A DNA stretch of 11,470 nt from assembly GCA_013044415.1 (NCBI GenBank), contig JABEUO010000162.1:1-11470 (forward strand), read 5' to 3'. The notes under the pieces are model-generated. The model was given only the letters and a program-made list of their open reading frames with translations, searched no databases and was not told where the DNA came from. This document shows, one piece after another, positions 1-4,675 of this stretch (its first letter is position 1; each line of letters opens with the position of its first letter). A program made the translations under genes and the position numbers. Origin of the DNA: Acidimicrobiaceae bacterium (GTDB lineage Bacteria; Actinomycetota; Acidimicrobiia; Acidimicrobiales; Acidimicrobiaceae).

Positions 1-149
1 GCATAGCGCACCCTCGAGTCATTTCCTATTGCCCACCGCTGGGCGGAGAGGATGCCGAGTATCACCGATCCAGTCAGCGCTAACAGTGCGACGAACCCCG
101 CTCCCCTCGTCAGATACCAGCTAAGTTGGGATGCAACCGCAAGTATCAT
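1..149 (-). CDS. Ferric-reductase-like transmembrane protein, N-terminal part (runs off the window)
   Basis: Forty-nine codons are visible before the gene leaves the window. The protein begins MILAVASQLSWYLTRGAG and continues with a hydrophobic helix (about residues 17-36) ending in LGILSAQRW. The WYLTR-GAG-(hydrophobic)-LGILxAxRW pattern is what I know from the first segment of actinobacterial ferric-reductase-like (cytochrome b-type, haem-binding) membrane proteins, which move electrons across the cytoplasmic membrane. The heme-ligating histidines would lie beyond the window, so they cannot be checked. The ATG at 149-147 overlaps the apbE stop codon (ATGA), and an AAGGGG ribosome binding site lies 7 bases upstream, so the start is well supported. 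It is the third gene of a minus-strand operon. Assignment rests on the N-terminus alone; another multi-pass membrane protein is possible. Confidence 0.7.
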   Translation of the reverse strand, partial: MILAVASQLSWYLTRGAGFVALLALTGSVILGILSAQRWAIGNDSRVRY

Positions 150-1159
150 GCCAAGACCCCTTCGAGTTTCCGATGGTTATCGTCGGCGTACAAGGCATGC
201 GTGGATACCGCTTCGGCGGGGGTCGGCCAGCCAGCATGGTGGCTAATCACGCCGTCTTCAGAGACCACGAGGCAAGGTAGTCCAATTGACGCCGCATACT
301 CATTACAGGCTCCGCCATAAGCGACTATTGCGGTCGAAAAAGCATTTGCGATCCAGGCGTGCTCGGCCGCTACGCTGACGCTCAATGGCGCAGCTTCCGC
401 TGGCCGCCTTGTTCTTGGGTCGATAATGTGGGCTTGCACTTTCCTGTCGGTTTCGGTAGGCCTAGCGCCTCCAGAGGTCGCCAGTCCCCCCTCAAAGATG
501 ATTATCTTTTGGCTAAATGGCTTTGTGGATGAACCCGCAATGACCTCTACACAAAACTCGACCGGCCCGGAATCCTTCGCCTGCTGCACGGCAATATCCC
601 CACCGAGTCCAACCAGCACCGCTGTATCAAAAGCCTCCGAAATCATCCCAGCGATCCGGTCGGCATAAAACGCCTTAGAAACCGAATGGAGATCCAGCCT
701 CACCCCGCTCGGGATAGTTATCGTCGAGGCTTCCTTGTCGACGTGGATCATCTCATATCCCGCCACCCTGGTGGCTATGAGTTTTGGCCCTAATGAAGGT
801 TTATCTACGAATGCTTGCCCCAATGGCTCAAAGAGACCTCGGCGGTCTTTTAGTCCCAATTTAAAAACCTCTGCCCCAACGGTAAAGTCACACATTCCAC
901 CGGTTATCGAACCGGCTAGCTTGGCGATCTCCACTATTTCAATCAGGCCCCCAGAGGCTACCTGGGGTCGACCGCCAGAATGGTCAGATAGCCTTCGTAC
1001 TTCGGAGGTGGGGTTGAAACCGGAAGCCAAAGACTCAAGGAGGGCTAGTTGTTCCATCGCTATTTCCATCGGCCCGGATGGCCCCAAAGACTCCGGTATC
1101 GCGATTACGCATTTAGTACCGAGGGCCATGAAATCTAATCTCTTAATCGAGTCGCTCAT
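146..1159 (-). CDS. apbE: ApbE family FAD:protein FMN transferase
   Basis: ApbE enzymes use FAD and a divalent metal to attach FMN covalently to a Thr or Ser of a target protein. This 337-residue protein is of normal family length. Recognisable blocks in order are ALGTKC (12-17), FNPTSEVRRL (48-57), CDFTVG (90-95), LDLHSVSKAFYADR (155-168, with the conserved Lys at 162), GLGGDIAV (184-191), GLATSGGARP (225-234), HIIDPRTRRP (244-253) and IANAFSTA (270-277). In most ApbE proteins the last block reads ADAxxTA and its Asp helps bind the metal; here that residue is Asn272. No signal peptide or lipobox is visible, so it may act in the cytoplasm or be exported by a route not seen here. Both ends overlap neighbours through ATGA junctions, so expression is probably translationally coupled. 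An AGGA ribosome binding site lies 4 bases before the ATG. Confidence 0.93.
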   Translation of the reverse strand: MSDSIKRLDFMALGTKCVIAIPESLGPSGPMEIAMEQLALLESLASGFNPTSEVRRLSDHSGGRPQVASGGLIEIVEIAKLAGSITGGMCDFTVGAEVFKLGLKDRRGLFEPLGQAFVDKPSLGPKLIATRVAGYEMIHVDKEASTITIPSGVRLDLHSVSKAFYADRIAGMISEAFDTAVLVGLGGDIAVQQAKDSGPVEFCVEVIAGSSTKPFSQKIIIFEGGLATSGGARPTETDRKVQAHIIDPRTRRPAEAAPLSVSVAAEHAWIANAFSTAIVAYGGACNEYAASIGLPCLVVSEDGVISHHAGWPTPAEAVSTHALYADDNHRKLEGVLA

Positions 1160-1506
1160 GAGATCCTGGTCGCTCCCGAAGGTGGAGCCGATATGGGGGC
1201 TGGTTGAAGTATCGGAGCCTGATTGACAACCACGGTCTGCGAGCTCGCCGACTGCTGGGCCTCCGCTTTGGCGAGTGCTTCCGCAGCCGATGAGTCAATT
1301 GGGAGTGGATTGAGCTGAGTTGGCATCGTCGTCGTTGTCGTCGGGACTACATGGGCGGTACTCGTAGCTCCAGGGAAGGCCTTGTACGCCCCGACGCTTG
1401 CGATACCAAGGATCGATAGCGCCGCCGCCGCCATCTTCTTCGTCATACCGCCGATCTCTTTTGTTAGGTCCTCCCCGGTTGAGGGCGCGGACCGATCAGT
1501 AAACAT
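1156..1506 (-). CDS. Small membrane-anchored or secreted Thr/Pro/Ala-rich protein with a C-terminal SGAT motif
   Basis: I do not recognise the family of this 116-residue protein. A short charged N-terminus is followed by a hydrophobic stretch at about 24-43 (MTKK then Ala/Leu/Ile/Gly), which could be a signal sequence or single membrane anchor. Then comes a low-complexity tail with five consecutive Thr at 56-60, an Ala/Gln/Ser-rich segment (72-92) and a Pro-rich end. The last residues are PPSGATRIS; SGAT (110-113) matches the core of the motif in which ApbE flavinylates Thr, but the usual preceding Asp is missing and there is no FMN_bind fold. It is the first gene of the unit with apbE and the ferric-reductase-like gene, where an FMN-binding partner would normally be expected. 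The ATG at 1506 has a GAGGAG ribosome binding site 6 bases away; Met21 is a weaker alternative. The gene is real by context, and its function is unknown. Confidence 0.75.
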   Translation of the reverse strand: MFTDRSAPSTGEDLTKEIGGMTKKMAAAALSILGIASVGAYKAFPGATSTAHVVPTTTTTMPTQLNPLPIDSSAAEALAKAEAQQSASSQTVVVNQAPILQPAPISAPPSGATRIS

Positions 1507-1512
1507 GAAAAA

Positions 1513-1518
1513 CTCCTC
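1513..1518 (-). promoter_or_regulatory. Ribosome binding site of the small anchored protein gene
   Basis: Reads GAGGAG on the minus strand, 6 bases before the ATG at 1506. It favours the 116-residue form over the Met21 start. The AT-rich spacer up to 1648 should hold the operon promoter, but I see no convincing -35/-10 pair. Confidence 0.7.
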
Positions 1519-1648
1519 GACATTCCGCCTACTTCTATAACTATCGACACTTGGAGCAATTTATGAATTAATGCCCGATTAGAACTTTCTCATTTACTCC
1601 ACAGAGTAGGTTTCCTGTACCCGGTAGCGAACGGTGAGCACCGCCCGG

Positions 1649-2374
1649 TCAATTTGGATTTTCGGTCCTAGAGAGCTTCTCGACGGCTAGCTGCGCTAGC
1701 TTTTCAAAATCAACCGAAATGAACAGACCGGTCGCCTCGGCGGTAACCTTGCCGTCGAAGAAACTGCGACCGGCGGTCATTATCTTCCGCCCCACAACAC
1801 TTACCAGCTCTGCCTCGTAGGTAATCTCCTCAAAAAGAGGCGTTGGCCTTCGGTAATTGATGCTCAAATTCGCCGTCATTCCCGGATTTCCCGACAGGGA
1901 CTGCGCCGAGCCCAGGACTTCATCGAAGACCGCAGCTATATAGCCTCCGTGCACGCACCCGGGCGGCCCCTCATAAGCAGCCGAAAAGGTTGCGCTCGCA
2001 GTTATCGTCACTTTCCCATCCTGATCCGAGTAGTGATCGATAACCAGCGGAGGAGCGAGTGGGTTTGCACTACCCTGAATCGGACTTCGGTCGAAAAAGG
2101 TAGTTGTATCTCCAGAATTCGCCGATTCTGCAAAGCCGGAAAAGTGGCTCAGCGTCTCTAAGGGTTCAAGGCTGGAGTAAGCACCCTCGATTAGCGTGCA
2201 TACTTCGGCGGCGAGTTCGGGCGGGATCCTCTTCGAAGACATCAGGGAAATTAGCCGTCGGGTGGCGGTGGCGAGCTTGTGTACCTCTAAAGGCTCGGCA
2301 TCTTTTCGTTTTTCTCGCAGTTCGGCCATCGCTTGAACCCAGCTGCCGCCCAGATCGGGCCGTGGATCAGACAA
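1649..2374 (-). CDS. PaaI-type hotdog-fold acyl-CoA thioesterase
   Basis: This 241-residue protein has a single hotdog domain in its C-terminal two thirds. The diagnostic block is GPPGCVHGGYIAAVFDEVLG (136-155): HGG at 142-144 and Asp151/Glu152 correspond to the substrate-binding and catalytic positions of PaaI/THEM4-like thioesterases that hydrolyse acyl-CoA. A strand-rich segment follows (LSINYRRPTPL at 170-180, then ITYEAELVSVVGRK). The N-terminal 100 residues are mostly helical, with no recognised domain, and are longer than in minimal PaaI proteins; such extensions occur in actinobacterial members. The start is TTG at 2374-2372, chosen because AGGAG lies 6 bases upstream and the next Met (16) lacks one. 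The natural substrate cannot be read from sequence. It stands alone, with 142 and 145 base gaps either side. Confidence 0.85.
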   Translation of the reverse strand: MSDPRPDLGGSWVQAMAELREKRKDAEPLEVHKLATATRRLISLMSSKRIPPELAAEVCTLIEGAYSSLEPLETLSHFSGFAESANSGDTTTFFDRSPIQGSANPLAPPLVIDHYSDQDGKVTITASATFSAAYEGPPGCVHGGYIAAVFDEVLGSAQSLSGNPGMTANLSINYRRPTPLFEEITYEAELVSVVGRKIMTAGRSFFDGKVTAEATGLFISVDFEKLAQLAVEKLSRTENPN

Positions 2375-2380
2375 GTCAGT

Positions 2381-2385
2381 CTCCT
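2381..2385 (-). promoter_or_regulatory. Ribosome binding site that fixes a TTG start
   Basis: AGGAG on the minus strand, 6 bases before TTG 2374-2372 of the thioesterase gene. No ATG or GTG lies at the right distance, so this site supports the unusual start. Confidence 0.7.
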
Positions 2386-2464
2386 AAATTTCACACATTT
2401 AATTAGGTCCTCTCAACCTACCCCGTTCAGGCTAGCCGTTTGTTTCACGACCACCAAGAGCCGT

Positions 2465-2476
2465 ACCCAGCTGGGT
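2465..2476. repeat. Perfect 12-bp palindrome between the thioesterase and xthA genes
   Basis: ACCCAGCTGGGT reads the same on both strands. Just to its right lies a second small inverted repeat, GCTCG/CGAGC at 2480-2484 and 2491-2495 with a 6-base loop. The pair sits between the end of the ExoIII gene and the start of the thioesterase gene, so it could be an operator for the thioesterase gene or part of a weak transcription end for the ExoIII gene. There is no T-run to support a classical terminator. Confidence 0.4.
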
Positions 2477-2519
2477 TGAGCTCGATTGAACGAGCAGATA
2501 TGGGGGATCGAAATAACCC

Positions 2520-3293
2520 TCAGGAAAAGTCGATTATCACCGGAGCGTGGTCTGACGGCTTGAATTCGGTGGCTTTTCTTGCCTCACGATCTACTATCCC
2601 CCAACTCGCCCTCTCGGCAAGCTCGGTATCGGCAAAGACGAGGTCGATCCTCAAGCCCTGGCCCTTGTGGAATGCACCCTGCCTGAAGTCCCACCAGGTG
2701 TAAATCCTTTGAGTTGGGTAGAGCTTTCGAAAGATATCGATCATGCCCAGGCTTTCAAGACTCCTTATCGCCTCCCGCTCTGGTTCGGAGACGTGTGTCG
2801 CTCCGAGAAAGGTCCTCGGATCCCAGACATCGAGGTCGGTGGGGGCCACGTTAAAATCCCCGGCTACGATTACTGATCTTCCCATTGCACGCTGGTGGGA
2901 CACCTCGGCTCTAAGTTCCTCTAACCAGCTAAGTTTGAACTGGTAGTGCGGATCATCGAGCGATCGGCCATTTGGAACATAGACCGAAGCGACCCACAGT
3001 TCACCAAAGGTCGCAGCGACCATTCGAGCCTCTTGTCCTTGCCACTTAGAACTGAATCCAACCTGGATCGAATCGGCCTGCATCTTGGAAAGCACAGCGA
3101 CTCCATTCCACTGCGAGACGCCGAAGTGACAGCCGAAATAGCCCAAGGCCTCGAAATCCCCATATGGGAAATCTTCATCTTTGACCTTGGTTTCCTGTAG
3201 ACAGATGATGTCTGGCCCGGCATAGGAAATCCACTCTTTGACCCTGTCAATCCTCGCCCTTATAGAATTGACGTTCCAAGTGGCCATCCTCAT
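2520..3293 (-). CDS. xthA: Exodeoxyribonuclease III (apurinic/apyrimidinic endonuclease, base excision repair)
   Basis: ExoIII cleaves the DNA backbone at abasic sites and removes damaged 3' ends. From the ATG at 3293 it is 257 residues, close to the family norm. Motifs in order (ATG numbering) are TWNVNSIRAR (Asn7), LQETK (Glu34, metal binding), YVPNG (Tyr105), GDFNVAP (Asp146, Asn148), TWWDFRQGAFHKGQGLRID (Asp217) and SDHAPV (Asp248, His249). All catalytic residues are present. Asn7 and Glu34 fall at exactly the E. coli numbers, which favours this ATG over the in-frame GTG at 3302 (260 residues); GGGAAG also lies 7-8 bases before the ATG, but only 0-2 bases before the GTG. It follows fabZ on the same strand after 84 bases and may share its transcript, though the two functions are unrelated. 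Confidence 0.95.
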   Translation of the reverse strand: MRMATWNVNSIRARIDRVKEWISYAGPDIICLQETKVKDEDFPYGDFEALGYFGCHFGVSQWNGVAVLSKMQADSIQVGFSSKWQGQEARMVAATFGELWVASVYVPNGRSLDDPHYQFKLSWLEELRAEVSHQRAMGRSVIVAGDFNVAPTDLDVWDPRTFLGATHVSEPEREAIRSLESLGMIDIFRKLYPTQRIYTWWDFRQGAFHKGQGLRIDLVFADTELAERASWGIVDREARKATEFKPSDHAPVIIDFS

Positions 3294-3377
3294 TTCAGAC
3301 ACTTCCCGACTCTTTTGCGCTCAGTCGCTGAGGTTAAAGGGTCTACCGACTGGCCTTGGGGCCGAATCGGGAATCCG

Positions 3378-3809
3378 CTAGGCGATAACAAAAAAGAGTT
3401 CGACCTCACAGGCGACCTTCCCATTAACCGATGCGCTACCCTTGCCCTTTCCAGCCCTAGCGGAAAGCGACACCATCTCCACTTCAAGCTCCAGGGTGTC
3501 CCCCGGAACCACTTGCTTGCGAAAACGTGCACGGTCTATGCCACCAAAAAGGGGGAGCTTTCCCTGGTAGTCCGGTGAAGCCAGAACCGTGGCTGCCCCC
3601 AATTGTGCTACAGACTCCACCATCACCACCCCAGGCAAGGTCGGCCGACCTGGAAAATGGCCGCTGAAATTTGGCCAGTCACTTGGGGGAGTCCAAATCG
3701 CCTTCGCCGAAACCTTTGGAATCAGTTCGGTGATCTCGTCGAGGAATAGAAATGGGTCACGATGCGGAATCAACTCTTTTGGGTCCATCCCAAACACGAT
3801 AGTGACCAA
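3378..3809 (-). CDS. fabZ: 3-hydroxyacyl-[acyl-carrier-protein] dehydratase FabZ
   Basis: FabZ removes water from 3-hydroxyacyl-ACP in each elongation round of type II fatty acid synthesis. The 143-residue hotdog protein shows IPHRDPFLFLDEI (14-26), SGHFPGRPTLPGVVMVES (49-66) with catalytic His51 and Glu65 followed by VAQLGA, and RFRKQVVPGDTLELEVE (95-111). All active-site residues are intact. It stands apart from other fab genes here. The start is uncertain. TTG at 3809 has AGGGA 3 bases upstream, supplied by the first unit of the adjoining repeat array. ATG at 3788 gives MDPKELIPHRDP, a typical FabZ N-terminus, but lacks a spaced ribosome binding site. GTG at 3797 is also possible. Because the region upstream is nearly all repeat, any nearby promoter must lie in or beyond the array. 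Confidence 0.93.
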   Translation of the reverse strand: MVTIVFGMDPKELIPHRDPFLFLDEITELIPKVSAKAIWTPPSDWPNFSGHFPGRPTLPGVVMVESVAQLGAATVLASPDYQGKLPLFGGIDRARFRKQVVPGDTLELEVEMVSLSARAGKGKGSASVNGKVACEVELFFVIA

Positions 3810-3810
3810 A

Positions 3811-3890
3811 GTTCCCTAGGCACAAAGTTCCCTAGGCACAAAGTTCCCTAGGCACAAAGTTCCCTAGGCACAAAGTTCCCTAGGCACAAA
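3811..3890. repeat. Five perfect tandem copies of a 16-bp unit
   Basis: The unit is GTTCCCTAGGCACAAA, repeated at 3811, 3827, 3843, 3859 and 3875 without any mismatch. It fills most of the gap between the divergent fabZ and HAD genes. Each unit contains the palindrome CCTAGG. On the minus strand each unit offers AGGGA and a GTG, and the first unit gives fabZ its candidate ribosome binding site. The period is not a multiple of three and every unit contains TAG, so the array cannot be coding over its length. Perfect identity suggests recent expansion by slippage. Confidence 0.97.
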
Positions 3891-3893
3891 GTT

Positions 3894-3927
3894 GAAAGGG
3901 ATCCAGAGTGGAAAAGGATCCAGAGTC
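3894..3927 (+). repeat. 17-bp imperfect tandem duplication over the HAD gene start
   Basis: Copies at 3894-3910 and 3911-3927 match at 15 of 17 positions (GAAAGGGATCCAGAGTG and GAAAAGGATCCAGAGTC). The first copy carries the purine-rich ribosome binding site and ends in the GTG used as start of the hydrolase gene. In the second copy the same position reads GTC. Confidence 0.9.
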
Positions 3928-4588
3928 GCAACATCTCGCTTATCCGTCAGCACCTAGCATTATTTGGGTGACTAAAGCTGTTATCTTCGACTTCGGGGGT
4001 GTCATAATCCCGTCCCCGATAGCCGCCTTTAGCGACTTAGAGGAAAATTTTCACCTACCAGCTGGGACAATCGTCTCTTTGAATATGGAGAATCACCACG
4101 ACAATGCGTGGGCAAAGTTCGAACGAGGTGAGGTGTCAAAGGAGGGTTTTGTAAACCTTTTCAACGAAGAGGCGAAGCGACATGGTGTCGAGATCGACAT
4201 TGGCAGCCTCTTTTCCGACTACCCTCGACCCGAACCCCATCCCGAAATGATCTCGGCCCTGGAGTGGCTTAAGGGGAGATATAAACTGGGACTGCTAACC
4301 AACAACTTCGCCACCACTTCAAATCGCCTCGCCCTCAAACCAATTTTGGGATACTTCGACGTAGTTGTGGAGTCCTCGCAAATCGGAATGAGAAAACCTG
4401 AGGAGCGGATTTACCAGCACACCCTTGACCTACTCAAGGCGGATCCCGAGGAGGCGATCTTCCTAGACGACCTGGGGATCAACCTAAAGCCAGCCCACAA
4501 GATGGGCATTCGGACCATAAAGGTTGCTGATCCCACGAGCGCCCTTGAGGCACTTTGGGAATTGCTAGGCGATCGCTCCTCGAAATAA
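3908..4588 (+). CDS. HAD superfamily hydrolase, subfamily IA, like the phosphatase domain of epoxide hydrolase 2 and ACAD10
   Basis: Haloacid dehalogenase-fold enzymes are mostly phosphatases acting through an aspartyl-phosphate. Four motifs are visible: I, FDFGGV with nucleophile Asp28; II, LTNN with Thr131; III, Lys163 in MRKPEERIYQ; IV, FLDDLGINL with Asp187/Asp188. The second Asp of motif I, usually the general acid (DxD), is Gly30, as in the FDxGGV subgroup. The helical cap lies at about 38-110. The end, MGIRTIKVADPTSALEAL, is typical of the EPHX2-N/ACAD10-like group. The substrate is unknown. The start is GTG at 3908, with AAGGG 6 bases upstream. It gives a 20-residue leader before VTKAVIFDFGG; GTG at 3968 would give the usual short N-terminus but has no ribosome binding site. 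It converges on kgd. Confidence 0.88.
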   Translation: MEKDPESQHLAYPSAPSIIWVTKAVIFDFGGVIIPSPIAAFSDLEENFHLPAGTIVSLNMENHHDNAWAKFERGEVSKEGFVNLFNEEAKRHGVEIDIGSLFSDYPRPEPHPEMISALEWLKGRYKLGLLTNNFATTSNRLALKPILGYFDVVVESSQIGMRKPEERIYQHTLDLLKADPEEAIFLDDLGINLKPAHKMGIRTIKVADPTSALEALWELLGDRSSK

Positions 4589-4634
4589 CACTCCACATAA
4601 CGGGTGATCTGGCGGTCGAAACTCAATCAGTGAC

Positions 4635-4667
4635 CCGGGCGGCGTCTCTTTTTGATCCACCGCCCGG
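4635..4667. terminator. Inverted repeat between convergent genes, possible bidirectional terminator
   Basis: CCGGGCGG at 4635-4642 pairs perfectly with CCGCCCGG at 4660-4667. The 17-base loop contains five T residues. It sits between the end of the HAD gene (4588) and the end of kgd (4676), where a terminator shared by both is expected. The stem is GC-rich, but the loop is long and no T-run follows either arm, so the call rests on position and symmetry. Confidence 0.45.
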
Positions 4668-4675
4668 AATAGGAC

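Noticed and set aside
735..1226. A 163-codon plus-strand open frame
   Set aside because: It is antisense to apbE and the small upstream gene, both supported by motifs and overlaps.
1630..1641. CGGTG-AG-CACCG inverted repeat after the thioesterase gene
   Set aside because: The loop is too short to form a stable hairpin, and no T-run follows, so a terminator call is not justified.
3320..3332. CTCAG-TCG-CTGAG hairpin between fabZ and xthA as a terminator
   Set aside because: The stem is only 5 bp and no T-run follows on the transcribed strand.
3811..3890. Repeat array considered as a CRISPR
   Set aside because: The units are 16 bp and directly abutting, with no spacers and no cas genes nearby.
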